NCBI RefSeq assembly: GCF_005281835.1
Contig: NZ_RZIS01000014.1
Coordinates: 1 to 64,000 of the forward strand
Direction: 5' to 3'
Origin: Vibrio profundi
Lineage (GTDB): Bacteria > Pseudomonadota > Gammaproteobacteria > Enterobacterales > Vibrionaceae
DNA length: 64,000 nt
Shown here piece after piece: positions 26,034 through 35,115 of the stretch. Position 1 is the first letter of the stretch. Every line of letters starts with the position of its first letter. The notes under the pieces were generated by a model. The model made no database searches and was not told the origin of the DNA. It saw only the letters and a list, made by a program, of their open reading frames with translations. The position numbers were made by a program, and so were the translations under genes.

Positions 26034-26390
26034 TTGAATAAGCTAGCCTTCGGTCGGGAGTTACGCTTGTTAACTCCCGAACATTATCAAAATGTCTTCA
26101 AGCAAGCTCATAGAGCTGGCTCCCCTCATTTCACCATCATTGCTCGTAACAACACTCTTTCTCATCCTCGCCTTGGATTAGCCGTTCCGAAAAAGCAGAT
26201 AAAAACCGCCGTGGGTCGTAATCGATTCAAACGCCTGTCGCGTGAAAGCTTTCGTAACAATCAACATCAGCTTCCTAACAAAGATTTTGTTGTAATCGCA
26301 AAGAAGAGTGCGCAAGATTTAAGCAATGAAGAAATGTTTAAGCTCTTAGAGAAATTATGGCTTCGCCTGTCTCGCCCTTCACGTGGTTAG
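26034..26390 (+). CDS. rnpA: Ribonuclease P protein component
   Basis: RnpA binds the RNase P RNA and helps it cleave the 5' leader of tRNA precursors. I chose the TTG at 26034, giving 118 residues beginning with LNKLAFGRELRLLTPEHY, which lines up with other RnpA N-termini. A TTG three codons earlier (26025) is possible. Neither has an obvious ribosome site, so translation may depend on rpmH just upstream. The RNR-like motif is AVGRNRFKRLSRESFR, in the central helix. It overlaps yidD by 34 bases. Confidence 0.92.
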   Translation: MNKLAFGRELRLLTPEHYQNVFKQAHRAGSPHFTIIARNNTLSHPRLGLAVPKKQIKTAVGRNRFKRLSRESFRNNQHQLPNKDFVVIAKKSAQDLSNEEMFKLLEKLWLRLSRPSRG

Positions 26391-26614
26391 CTATTGGGCT
26401 GATCTATCTTTACAGATGGATTATTAGTCCTCTCATCGGACCGCGCTGTCGATTTACTCCAACCTGCTCTTTATATGCGTTAGAAGCGTTGAAAGCTCAC
26501 GGTTTTGTAAAAGGGTGTTGGTTATCAGGCAAACGTCTATTAAAATGCCACCCTTTGAACGAAGGGGGGTTTGACCCCGTTCCACCAGTCCAAGAACAAG
26601 ACAGAGATAAATAA
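26357..26614 (+). CDS. yidD: Membrane protein insertion efficiency factor YidD
   Basis: This 85-residue YidD is a small membrane-associated protein with a hydrophobic N-terminal helix (WLAIGLIYLYRWIISPLIG) and the conserved cysteine-containing RCRFTPTCSLYALEAL, then CHPLNEGGFDPVPP. It aids insertion of proteins by YidC. Its start lies inside the end of rnpA in another frame (34-base overlap), and yidC follows 2 bases after its stop, so these genes are tightly coupled. Confidence 0.93.
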   Translation: MASPVSPFTWLAIGLIYLYRWIISPLIGPRCRFTPTCSLYALEALKAHGFVKGCWLSGKRLLKCHPLNEGGFDPVPPVQEQDRDK

Positions 26615-26616
26615 CG

Positions 26617-28236
26617 ATGGATTCTCAACGTAATATCCTGTTAATCGCACTGGCATTGGTTTCTTTCCTTTTATTCCAACAATGGAATGTAGCAAAGAAC
26701 CCAGCACCTCAAGCGGTTGAGCAGGCACAATCTAGCAGCACCCTACCTGCACCATCTTTTGCAGGCGATTTAGATCCAGCTCCGGGTCAAACCGCTTCTG
26801 CGAAAACTATCCAAGTAGTCACTGACGTTTTAACTCTGTCAATTGATACGGTAGGTGGTGATGTAGTTTCAGCCGATCTGAATGACTACGCAGCAGAATT
26901 CGATTCAGAAGAGCGTTTTACTCTTCTGAAAAACACTCAAGGTCACCAATTCATCGCCCAAAGTGGTTTAGTTGGTCCGCAAGGTATCGACCTAAGCAGC
27001 ACAGACCGTCCACACTACTCGGTTTCTGCAGACAGCTTTACACTAGCTGACGGTCAAGACGAACTTCGTATTCCGATGACTTACCAAGCTAACGGCCTTG
27101 ATTACACGAAGACGTTCATCTTCAAACGCGGCGATTACGCAATTGATGTTGAATATGATGTAGTGAACAAATCTGGTAACAACGCAACATTTGGTATGTA
27201 CGCTCACCTGCGTCAAAACCTAATGGACGACGGTGGCAGCCTAACCATGCCAACATACCGTGGTGGTGCTTACTCGACAGAAGATACTCGCTACAAGAAG
27301 TACAGCTTCGACGACATGCAAGATCGTAACCTGTCAATCAACCTGCCAAACGGTCAAGGTTGGGCAGCGATGATCCAGCACTACTTTGCATCAGCTTGGA
27401 TCCCACGCGATGAAGCAGGCAGCAACCTTTACACTCGTGTAATTGGTAACCTAGGCGATATTGGTATTCGTATGCCAAATAAAACCATCGCTGACGGTGC
27501 GGAAGCAAACTTTAAAGCCACTCTGTGGGTTGGTCCTAAGCTTCAAGAGCAAATGGCTGCAACAGCGCCGAACCTAGACCTAGTAGTCGATTACGGTTGG
27601 TTATGGTTCATCGCGAAGCCACTTCACTGGCTACTGTCTATGATTCAAGGCGTAGTGGTGAACTGGGGTCTAGCAATCATCGTACTAACGTTCATCGTTC
27701 GTGGTGCAATGTACCCACTAACTAAAGCGCAATACACATCAATGGCAAAAATGCGCATGCTTCAGCCTAAGCTGACTGCAATGCGTGAACGTATTGGCGA
27801 TGACCGTCAGCGTATGAGCCAAGAGATGATGGAACTGTACAAGAAAGAGAAAGTAAACCCGCTGGGCGGCTGTTTACCTATCCTTCTACAGATGCCAATC
27901 TTCATTTCTCTGTACTGGGCACTAATGGAGTCTGTTGAACTGCGTCACTCACCGTTCTTCGGTTGGATTACTGACCTTTCAGCACAAGACCCTTACTACA
28001 TCTTGCCACTTCTAATGGGTGCTTCAATGTTCCTAATTCAGAAGATGAGCCCGACAACTGTAACGGATCCAATGCAGCAGAAGATCATGACCTTTATGCC
28101 GGTTATGTTTACGTTCTTCTTCCTGTTCTTCCCATCAGGCCTGGTTCTTTACTGGCTAGTATCGAACGTAGTAACGCTTATCCAACAAACACTAATTTAC
28201 AAACAGTTGGAAAAGAAAGGCTTACATTCTAAGTAA
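26617..28236 (+). CDS. yidC: Membrane protein insertase YidC
   Basis: The 539-residue Oxa1/Alb3-family insertase places proteins such as the Fo c subunit in the inner membrane. The N-terminal membrane anchor (about 7-21) is followed by a large periplasmic domain (to about 340) and then the conserved core. The core starts with WGLAIIVLTFIVRGAMYPL and includes NPLGGCLPILLQMPIFISLY and the last helix region FPSGLVLYWLVSNVVT. Length fits gamma-proteobacterial YidC. Its clients AtpE and AtpB are encoded about 8 kb away. Confidence 0.97.
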   Translation: MDSQRNILLIALALVSFLLFQQWNVAKNPAPQAVEQAQSSSTLPAPSFAGDLDPAPGQTASAKTIQVVTDVLTLSIDTVGGDVVSADLNDYAAEFDSEERFTLLKNTQGHQFIAQSGLVGPQGIDLSSTDRPHYSVSADSFTLADGQDELRIPMTYQANGLDYTKTFIFKRGDYAIDVEYDVVNKSGNNATFGMYAHLRQNLMDDGGSLTMPTYRGGAYSTEDTRYKKYSFDDMQDRNLSINLPNGQGWAAMIQHYFASAWIPRDEAGSNLYTRVIGNLGDIGIRMPNKTIADGAEANFKATLWVGPKLQEQMAATAPNLDLVVDYGWLWFIAKPLHWLLSMIQGVVVNWGLAIIVLTFIVRGAMYPLTKAQYTSMAKMRMLQPKLTAMRERIGDDRQRMSQEMMELYKKEKVNPLGGCLPILLQMPIFISLYWALMESVELRHSPFFGWITDLSAQDPYYILPLLMGASMFLIQKMSPTTVTDPMQQKIMTFMPVMFTFFFLFFPSGLVLYWLVSNVVTLIQQTLIYKQLEKKGLHSK

Positions 28237-28261
28237 TGTGTAAGTTAAGAAAGACATAAAG

Positions 28262-28288
28262 AAAGGCGGCCAAAAGGTCGCCTTTTTG
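28262..28288 (+). terminator. Terminator after yidC
   Basis: The stem AGGCGGCC/GGTCGCCT (one mismatch or wobble) is followed by TTTTTGTTTT, about 26 bases after the yidC stop. Confidence 0.85.
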
Positions 28289-28366
28289 TTTTGAGCTGAT
28301 TACAATTCAGCTAATTCATTATTCGTTGACGCACGACTTCTGCGTCAATGCTCAATAGGCACAGTT

Positions 28367-29728
28367 ATGACTACAGATACTATTGTTGCTCAAGCAACGG
28401 CACCAGGACGTGGCGGTGTCGGCATTATTCGCGTTTCCGGCCCGAAGGCAGCCCAAGTCGCTCTTGAAGTGACAGGTAAAGCGCTTAAACCTCGCTACGC
28501 CGAGTACCTAGCTTTTAAAACTCAAGATGGCAGTGAGCTGGATCAGGGCATCGCCCTCTACTTCCCAAATCCACACTCGTTTACTGGTGAGGATGTATTA
28601 GAACTGCAAGGCCATGGCGGCCCTGTGGTAATGGACATGCTGATCAAACGTATTCTGACCATTTCAGGCGTGCGTGCCGCTCGTCCTGGTGAATTTTCAG
28701 AACGCGCATTCCTCAACGATAAGATGGACTTAACCCAAGCCGAAGCGATTGCTGACTTAATCGATGCGAGCTCTGAAGAAGCCGCAAAGTCAGCCTTACA
28801 ATCGCTTCAGGGTGAGTTCTCAAAGCGCATCAATACCTTAGTGGAATCCCTGATACATTTGCGCATTTATGTGGAAGCAGCGATCGACTTCCCAGAAGAA
28901 GAAATCGACTTCTTAGCGGATGGTAAAGTCAGTGCAGACTTACAAGCTATCATCGACAACCTAAATGAAGTGCGTAAAGAGGCGAATCAAGGCGCCATCA
29001 TGCGTGAAGGCATGAAAGTCGTGATTGCAGGTCGCCCTAATGCGGGTAAATCAAGCCTACTCAACGCGCTATCTGGTAAAGAGTCCGCCATTGTAACGGA
29101 TATTGCTGGTACCACTCGTGATGTTCTGCGCGAACACATCCACATTGATGGAATGCCGCTACACATCATTGATACCGCAGGATTACGTGACGCATCTGAT
29201 GAAGTCGAAAAAATCGGTATCGAGCGTGCGTGGGAAGAAATCTCGCAGGCAGACCGAGTCCTCTTTATGGTCGATGGCACCACGACAGATGCCACTAACC
29301 CACAAGATATTTGGCCTGATTTCGTTGATCGTTTGCCAGACAATATTGGGATGACGGTCATTCGTAACAAAGCCGATCAAACCAATGAAGATCTTGGTAT
29401 TTGTCATGTTAACGATCCAACACTGATTCGCCTATCTGCAAAAACGGGCCAAGGCGTTGATTCATTGAGAAACCATCTAAAAGAGTGCATGGGCTTTGCG
29501 GGTGGTCATGAAGGTGGCTTTATGGCTCGCCGCCGTCACCTTGATGCACTGGAACGCGCTTCTGAACACTTAGACATTGGCCAGCAACAGCTTGAAGGCT
29601 ACATGGCCGGTGAAATATTGGCTGAAGAGCTGCGTATCACTCAGCAACACCTGAATGAAATCACAGGTGAATTCAGCTCTGATGATTTATTAGGCCGTAT
29701 TTTCTCATCTTTCTGTATTGGTAAATAG
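28367..29728 (+). CDS. mnmE: tRNA modification GTPase MnmE
   Basis: The 453-residue GTPase works with MnmG to place the carboxymethylaminomethyl group on wobble uridine 34 of some tRNAs. The N-terminal tetrahydrofolate-binding domain is followed by a helical domain with an inserted G domain. The G domain has AGRPNAGKSS (near 222), GTTRD, DTAG and NKAD. The C-terminus ends CIGK, with the essential Cys. Length matches E. coli (454). Partner mnmG is 1 kb downstream across oriC. Confidence 0.97.
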   Translation: MTTDTIVAQATAPGRGGVGIIRVSGPKAAQVALEVTGKALKPRYAEYLAFKTQDGSELDQGIALYFPNPHSFTGEDVLELQGHGGPVVMDMLIKRILTISGVRAARPGEFSERAFLNDKMDLTQAEAIADLIDASSEEAAKSALQSLQGEFSKRINTLVESLIHLRIYVEAAIDFPEEEIDFLADGKVSADLQAIIDNLNEVRKEANQGAIMREGMKVVIAGRPNAGKSSLLNALSGKESAIVTDIAGTTRDVLREHIHIDGMPLHIIDTAGLRDASDEVEKIGIERAWEEISQADRVLFMVDGTTTDATNPQDIWPDFVDRLPDNIGMTVIRNKADQTNEDLGICHVNDPTLIRLSAKTGQGVDSLRNHLKECMGFAGGHEGGFMARRRHLDALERASEHLDIGQQQLEGYMAGEILAEELRITQQHLNEITGEFSSDDLLGRIFSSFCIGK

Positions 29729-29780
29729 ATTCACACTTTCGCCTAGTGCTACCATTAGGCGCTCTCAAAGGAATGTACCT

Positions 29781-30215
29781 ATGATTCAAATCATTACTGG
29801 CAGCACTCTAGGTGGCTCAGAATACGTCGGGGATCACCTCAGTGATCTACTGGAAGCGCATAACCACCAAACGAACATTCACAACCAGCCGGATTTATCA
29901 GAGATCCCGACCAGTGGTACTTGGTTGATCGTCACATCGACTCACGGCGCTGGCGAATTCCCAGATAACATCCAACCTTTTATCGAGTCATTAAAAGCCC
30001 AACCCCCTACTCTTAACCAGCTGAAATACGCGGTGGTTGCAATTGGAGATTCTAGTTACGACACTTTCTGCTCGGCAGGAAAAGAGGCGTTCAAGTTACT
30101 CACAGAACTTGGAGCAACACCAATAAGTGCTTGTTTTACCATCGATATACTGGAAAACCCAGTCCCAGAAGACGCTGCAGAGCAGTGGTTACAGCAAAAT
30201 ATCTCTAGTTTCTAG
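29781..30215 (+). CDS. mioC: Flavodoxin-like protein MioC
   Basis: The 144-residue flavodoxin family protein starts at the ATG at 29781, after AAAGGA; an earlier in-frame ATG at 29718 overlaps mnmE and is not used by homologues. ITGSTLGGSEYVGDHL is the FMN phosphate loop, followed by STHGAGEFPDN and IGDSSYDTFC. In E. coli MioC borders oriC and its transcription passes into the origin. Here a strong terminator separates it from oriC. The cellular role is not firmly established. Confidence 0.93.
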   Translation: MIQIITGSTLGGSEYVGDHLSDLLEAHNHQTNIHNQPDLSEIPTSGTWLIVTSTHGAGEFPDNIQPFIESLKAQPPTLNQLKYAVVAIGDSSYDTFCSAGKEAFKLLTELGATPISACFTIDILENPVPEDAAEQWLQQNISSF

Positions 30216-30233
30216 TGAAAACTCAGTTAACTT

Positions 30234-30257
30234 GGCGGCTTTTTAGCCGCCTTTTTT
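30234..30257 (+). terminator. mioC terminator at the oriC border
   Basis: A perfect stem GGCGGCT/AGCCGCC with a TTTT loop is followed by TTTTTT, 18 bases after the mioC stop. It should limit mioC transcription entering oriC. Confidence 0.9.
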
Positions 30258-30261
30258 ACGT

Positions 30262-30690
30262 CTTCACTTTGAGTGTGAATAACTAAATTCACTATCTCGA
30301 ACACTGTTTGTTCAAAAAACACTCAGAGTGGTTGTTGATAAGTAGACATAAACCCAGTGATAAACCTATAGTTATCCAAATAATAACTTTAGGTCCATTT
30401 ATCCTCTGTGCATAACTAGCCATTTTGATCCCAGCCAATCCTCATCATGATCCAAACTAGATCACACGATATGATCCAAAAAAGATCCATGATCTTGTTG
30501 ATCATTTTCGAGTTATCCACAGAAGTGCTCGATCCTAATAATAGATCCAATAAAAGATCTCCTTAAAGATCATCTCTATATTAATTAAAAATAGACTTGT
30601 TTAAAAAATTCAAAAACGTTTTCTCAAGCTAGGAAAACAGGTAGAATATCGCTCCTTTTATTTTGTCCATAACTCGTTTGAATACCTGAG
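30262..30690. other. Chromosomal replication origin oriC (chromosome 1)
   Basis: This 430-base gap between mioC and mnmG has no gene. DnaA-box matches: TTATTCACA (minus, 30282-30274), TTATCAACA (minus, 30341-30333), TTATCCAAA (plus, 30372-30380, one mismatch), TTATGCACA (minus, 30415-30407) and perfect TTATCCACA (plus, 30513-30521). Eleven GATC sites fall between 30427 and 30571, many as GATCCA. AT-rich runs at 30536-30625 (for example ATATTAATTAAAAATAG) are the likely unwinding element, next to mnmG. This is the layout of enterobacterial and Vibrio oriC1. Confidence 0.95.
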
Positions 30691-30697
30691 GTCGGTC

Positions 30698-32593
30698 ATG
30701 CTTTATCACGAAAAATTTGACGTCATTGTTGTTGGTGGCGGCCATGCAGGAACGGAAGCCGCACTCGCATCAGCCCGAACTGGGCAAAAAACTCTGTTGC
30801 TGACGCACAACATTGACACATTAGGTCAAATGTCTTGCAACCCGGCGATTGGCGGGATCGGTAAGGGCCACTTGGTCAAAGAAGTCGATGCAATGGGTGG
30901 TTTAATGGCGCAAGCGATTGATCATGCAGGTATTCAATTCAGAACATTAAACGCGTCTAAAGGTCCAGCCGTAAGAGCGACTCGCGCTCAAGCTGACCGT
31001 GCTTTGTACAAGGCGTACGTTCGTAGTGCATTAGAAAATACTCCAAATTTAACCTTGTTCCAGCAGTCGGTAGATGACTTGATCGTAGAACAAGATCAAG
31101 TACTGGGTGTTGTCACTCAGATGGGCTTAAAATTCTATGCACAAGCGGTAGTGTTAACGGTCGGGACTTTCCTTGGTGGCAAGATCCATATCGGAATGGA
31201 AAGTTCATCGGGTGGCCGAGCGGGCGATCCACCGTCGATCGCGCTAGCAAACCGACTGCGCGATCTTCCCTTCAGAGTCGATCGCTTAAAAACAGGCACT
31301 CCGCCACGTATCGATGCGCGTAGTGTCGATTTCTCTGAGTTAGAAGTACAACACGGTGATAACCCAACGCCAGTGTTTTCATTCATGGGAAACCGCAGCC
31401 AGCAGCCGAAACAAATTCCTTGCTACATCACGCACACTAATGAGCAAACTCATGACGTGATCCGTGCCAACTTAGATCGTAGCCCTATGTATGCAGGTGT
31501 GATTGAAGGTATTGGCCCACGTTACTGTCCGTCTATTGAAGACAAGGTCATGCGTTTCGCGGATAAGAATAGCCATCAAATCTTCATTGAACCTGAAGGC
31601 TTAACCACTCATGAGTTATACCCGAACGGTATTTCCACTAGCTTGCCATTTGATGTGCAAGTTCAAATTGTGCGTTCAATGAAAGGTTTCGAGAATGCGC
31701 ATATTGCTCGCCCTGGTTATGCGATTGAGTATGATTTCTTTGATCCTCGTGATTTGAAGCAAACTTATGAAACCAAATTTATCAAAGGTTTATTCTTTGC
31801 AGGTCAGATCAACGGAACCACGGGTTACGAAGAAGCTGCCGCGCAAGGCTTGATGGCTGGCTTGAACGCAAGCTTATTTACTCAGGGTAAAGATGGTTGG
31901 AACCCACGTCGCGACCAAGCCTACATGGGAGTGTTGATTGACGATTTGTCGACGATGGGCACCAAAGAACCTTACCGTATGTTCACTTCACGCGCTGAAT
32001 ATCGTTTGCTGCTTCGCGAAGATAACGCTGATTTACGCTTGACTGAAAAGGCGCGTGAACTTGGTTTAGTGGATGACGCTCGCTGGGCTCGTTTCAACGA
32101 AAAAGTTGAAAACATGGATAAAGAACGCCAACGCTTGAAAGACACTTGGATTAACCCTAAGTCTGAAGGTGTTGAAGCGCTGAATTCTATTTTGAAAACA
32201 CCGATGTCGCGTGAAGCGAGCGGTGAAGATCTTTTGCGTCGCCCTGAAATGACTTATTCACAGCTTACCGAGTTGGATCGTTTTGCGCCTGCGCTCGATG
32301 ATCAACAGGCGGCCGAGCAAGTTGAGATCCAAGTGAAGTACGAAGGTTATATCCAGCGTCAGCAGGATGAGATTGAAAAATCTCTGCGTCATGAGAATAC
32401 CAAGTTACCGATTGATTTGGATTACAGCCAAGTAAAAGGTTTATCCAACGAAGTGGTCGTAAAGCTGTCGACTGCCAAACCAGAATCAATTGGTATTGCA
32501 TCGCGTATTTCTGGTATTACGCCAGCGGCGATTTCTATCTTGTTGGTGTACCTAAAGAAACAAGGCTTACTGAAAAAAGGTGATGAAGCATAA
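30698..32593 (+). CDS. mnmG: tRNA uridine 5-carboxymethylaminomethyl modification enzyme MnmG
   Basis: The 631-residue FAD- and NADH-dependent MnmG (GidA) forms a complex with MnmE for U34 modification. The FAD-binding VVGGGHAGTEAALASAR (residues 11-27), CNPAIGGIGKGHLVKE with catalytic Cys, and FFAGQINGTTGYEEAAAQG are clear. Length is close to E. coli (629). It is the first gene right of oriC, and its stop overlaps the rsmG start by one base. Confidence 0.98.
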   Translation: MLYHEKFDVIVVGGGHAGTEAALASARTGQKTLLLTHNIDTLGQMSCNPAIGGIGKGHLVKEVDAMGGLMAQAIDHAGIQFRTLNASKGPAVRATRAQADRALYKAYVRSALENTPNLTLFQQSVDDLIVEQDQVLGVVTQMGLKFYAQAVVLTVGTFLGGKIHIGMESSSGGRAGDPPSIALANRLRDLPFRVDRLKTGTPPRIDARSVDFSELEVQHGDNPTPVFSFMGNRSQQPKQIPCYITHTNEQTHDVIRANLDRSPMYAGVIEGIGPRYCPSIEDKVMRFADKNSHQIFIEPEGLTTHELYPNGISTSLPFDVQVQIVRSMKGFENAHIARPGYAIEYDFFDPRDLKQTYETKFIKGLFFAGQINGTTGYEEAAAQGLMAGLNASLFTQGKDGWNPRRDQAYMGVLIDDLSTMGTKEPYRMFTSRAEYRLLLREDNADLRLTEKARELGLVDDARWARFNEKVENMDKERQRLKDTWINPKSEGVEALNSILKTPMSREASGEDLLRRPEMTYSQLTELDRFAPALDDQQAAEQVEIQVKYEGYIQRQQDEIEKSLRHENTKLPIDLDYSQVKGLSNEVVVKLSTAKPESIGIASRISGITPAAISILLVYLKKQGLLKKGDEA

Positions 32594-33225
32594 TGAGCGC
32601 ATTACGAGAAAAATTAGATCAATTATTAAGCCAAACAGATTTACAAGTAACGGATAAGCAGCGCGAGCAGCTTGTCGGTTATGTAGAAATGCTAAACAAA
32701 TGGAATAAAGCCTACAATTTAACGTCAGTTCGCGATCCTATGGATATGTTAGTTAAACATATCTTAGATAGTGTTATTGTTAGCACTCACTTACAAGGGC
32801 AGCGCTTTATTGATGTGGGCACAGGTCCTGGGCTGCCAGGAATTCCACTGTCGATCATGAACCCAGATTGCGAATTCTTTTTGTTGGACAGCTTAGGTAA
32901 GCGTATTCGTTTTATTAAGCAAGTCGTGCATGAGTTAGGCCTACAGAATGTGACACCTATTCAAAGTCGCGTTGAAGAGTTCCAACCTGAAGAAAAATTT
33001 GATGGTGTTCTAAGTCGTGCATTTGCTTCAATGACAGACATGGTGGAATGGTGTCATCATTTACCTAAAGCGCAATCCGGTGTATTTTTGGCTCTGAAAG
33101 GACAACATCCAAGAGATGAAATTGATCAGCTGCCGGAATGGTGTTCAGTGACTGATATTAAAACTTTGGTCGTTCCTGAGCTCGAAGGTGAGCGACATCT
33201 AGTAACTTTATCGCGTAAGGGATAA
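32593..33225 (+). CDS. rsmG: 16S rRNA 7-methylguanosine methyltransferase RsmG
   Basis: The 210-residue methyltransferase makes m7G at position 527 of 16S rRNA (E. coli numbering). The N-terminal part has KWNKAYNLTSVRDP, and the SAM-binding motif is IDVGTGPGLPGIPLSI near residue 75. Length matches E. coli RsmG (207). The TAATG overlap with mnmG indicates translational coupling. parA follows after 14 bases, giving mnmG-rsmG-parA-parB. Confidence 0.96.
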   Translation: MSALREKLDQLLSQTDLQVTDKQREQLVGYVEMLNKWNKAYNLTSVRDPMDMLVKHILDSVIVSTHLQGQRFIDVGTGPGLPGIPLSIMNPDCEFFLLDSLGKRIRFIKQVVHELGLQNVTPIQSRVEEFQPEEKFDGVLSRAFASMTDMVEWCHHLPKAQSGVFLALKGQHPRDEIDQLPEWCSVTDIKTLVVPELEGERHLVTLSRKG

Positions 33226-33239
33226 ACAGCGAGGCCATC

Positions 33240-34013
33240 GTGGGTAGAATCGTAGCAATTGCCAACCAGAAAGGTGGCGTAGGAAAAACAACAACTTGTA
33301 TTAACCTCGCAGCTTCAATGGCCGCGACAAAGCGTAAAGTCTTAGTTGTTGATTTAGACCCACAAGGTAATGCCACCATGGCAAGTGGTGTTGATAAATA
33401 CCAAGTGGAAGCGACCGCTTACGATTTATTGGTCGAAGATACTCACTTTGATGAAGTGGTGTGTCGCCGCACTTCTGGAAACTATGATTTAATCGCAGCC
33501 AATGGTGATGTCACTGCGGCTGAAATCAAGTTAATGGAAGTGTTTGCCCGTGAAGTGCGTTTGAAAAATGCCTTGGCAGGAGTCCGCGATAACTATGATT
33601 TCATCTTTATCGATTGTCCTCCTTCTCTAAACCTTCTTACAATCAACGCTATGGCTGCGGCTGACTCAGTGTTAGTGCCAATGCAGTGTGAATATTTTGC
33701 GTTAGAAGGTTTGACCGCACTGATGGATACCATTAGCAAGCTGGCGGCAGTGGTGAATGAAAACCTTAAAATAGAAGGTTTGCTGCGTACTATGTACGAT
33801 CCACGTAATCGCTTGTCGAATGAAGTGTCTGATCAACTGAAAAAACATTTTGGTAGCAAAGTTTACCGAACTGTCATACCAAGAAATGTACGTTTAGCTG
33901 AAGCGCCAAGTCATGGCAAGCCAGCAATGTACTACGACAAATATTCTGCCGGTGCCAAAGCCTACTTAGCGCTAGCTGGAGAAATGTTGCGTCGCGAAGA
34001 AGTCCCTGTATAA
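33240..34013 (+). CDS. parA: Chromosome partitioning ATPase ParA
   Basis: The 257-residue ParA/Soj ATPase drives movement of the origin region with ParB and parS. It starts with GTG at 33240. The deviant Walker A is KGGVGKTT (about 10-17) with the ParA-specific first lysine, followed by DLDPQGNA and the Walker A' region FIDCPPSLNLLT. It is the short form without an N-terminal helix-turn-helix, as is typical of chromosomal Soj proteins. parB follows 30 bases later. Confidence 0.96.
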   Translation: MGRIVAIANQKGGVGKTTTCINLAASMAATKRKVLVVDLDPQGNATMASGVDKYQVEATAYDLLVEDTHFDEVVCRRTSGNYDLIAANGDVTAAEIKLMEVFAREVRLKNALAGVRDNYDFIFIDCPPSLNLLTINAMAAADSVLVPMQCEYFALEGLTALMDTISKLAAVVNENLKIEGLLRTMYDPRNRLSNEVSDQLKKHFGSKVYRTVIPRNVRLAEAPSHGKPAMYYDKYSAGAKAYLALAGEMLRREEVPV

Positions 34014-34043
34014 CAAACAACTCCAACCGAAGGATTCGCTCTC

Positions 34044-34925
34044 ATGTCTAAGCGTGGTTTAGGAAAGGGGCTAGATGCCTTATTGGCAACTAGTTCATTA
34101 GCTCGTGAAAAACAGCAAGTCGCTACTCATAGCCAAGCATTATCTGCCGAAGGCGAATTGGTTGAATTATCAGTCTCTAACTTAAAGCCTGGTGTTTATC
34201 AGCCACGTAAAGATATGGCACCTGAAGCGTTAGAAGAGTTGGCAGCGTCTATTCAATCACAAGGTATTATTCAACCAATCGTGGTTCGCCCTATTGGTCA
34301 AGATCACTTTGAAATCATTGCTGGCGAACGTCGTTGGCGTGCAGCTCGTCAAGCTGGTTTAAAACAAGTGCCTTGTTTGATCAAGAAAGTGCAAGATCGC
34401 GCTGCAATTGCGATGGCTTTGATTGAAAACATTCAACGTGAAGATTTAAACGTCATCGAAGAAGCGCAAGCTCTTGAGCGTTTGCAAAATGAATTTGAGC
34501 TGACGCATCAGAAAGTCGCGGAAGTGATTGGTAAATCCCGTACTACAGTGAGTAACTTGCTGCGCTTAAACCAGTTGGACGATTCAGTTAAAGCGTTAGT
34601 GGTGACGAAACAGTTAGAAATGGGCCACGCACGAGCACTATTAAGCCTTGAAGGTGAGCAACAAGCAGAGGTTGCCCAAACGGTTGCGAATAAGCAATTG
34701 ACCGTACGACAAACAGAACAATTAGTTAAAAAATGTTTAACACCGCAAGTTGAACAAGAAAGTGCTCCTCAAGACGCAGAAGTAATAGATATGTCACAAA
34801 GATTAAGTGAAATAATACAAGGCAAGGTATCTATTGTTCGTTCTGCTAGTGGAAAATCAAAAATCACAATTAGTCTTGATGAGCCTCACAAATTAGAGCA
34901 ACTTATTGCCAAGCTAGAGAGCTAA
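34044..34925 (+). CDS. parB: Chromosome partitioning protein ParB
   Basis: The 293-residue ParB/Spo0J is a CTP-using clamp that loads at parS and spreads. The N-terminus SKRGLGKGLDALL is the ParA-interacting segment. The CTP-binding box includes QPRKDM and GERRWRAAR, and a helix-turn-helix (HQKVAEVIGKSRTTVSNLLR) lies near 153-172. A C-terminal dimerisation domain covers about 240-293. A parS-like site lies in recF. Confidence 0.97.
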   Translation: MSKRGLGKGLDALLATSSLAREKQQVATHSQALSAEGELVELSVSNLKPGVYQPRKDMAPEALEELAASIQSQGIIQPIVVRPIGQDHFEIIAGERRWRAARQAGLKQVPCLIKKVQDRAAIAMALIENIQREDLNVIEEAQALERLQNEFELTHQKVAEVIGKSRTTVSNLLRLNQLDDSVKALVVTKQLEMGHARALLSLEGEQQAEVAQTVANKQLTVRQTEQLVKKCLTPQVEQESAPQDAEVIDMSQRLSEIIQGKVSIVRSASGKSKITISLDEPHKLEQLIAKLES

Positions 34926-35022
34926 ATGAGATAATTGATTTAAGTCAATTATGTAATTAATTAATTTTTGTTCGAAAGTTGTCGGTTTGTAAACAAAACT
35001 GTAACTTTTTGCTGCGTTTAGA

Positions 35023-35050
35023 TTGCAATCAGTTCGACTCACCGTATAAT
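35023..35050 (+). promoter_or_regulatory. Promoter of the atp operon
   Basis: TTGCAA (35023-35028), a 16-base spacer and a perfect TATAAT (35045-35050) lie about 65 bases before atpI. The 190-base gap after parB has no terminator that I can see, so some readthrough from parB is possible. Confidence 0.75.
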
Positions 35051-35115
35051 TTTCGCCAATTTCCCAGCACGGATTCATATCGGTGCATTGTGGGTACTAC
35101 TAGAGGTACGAATAC

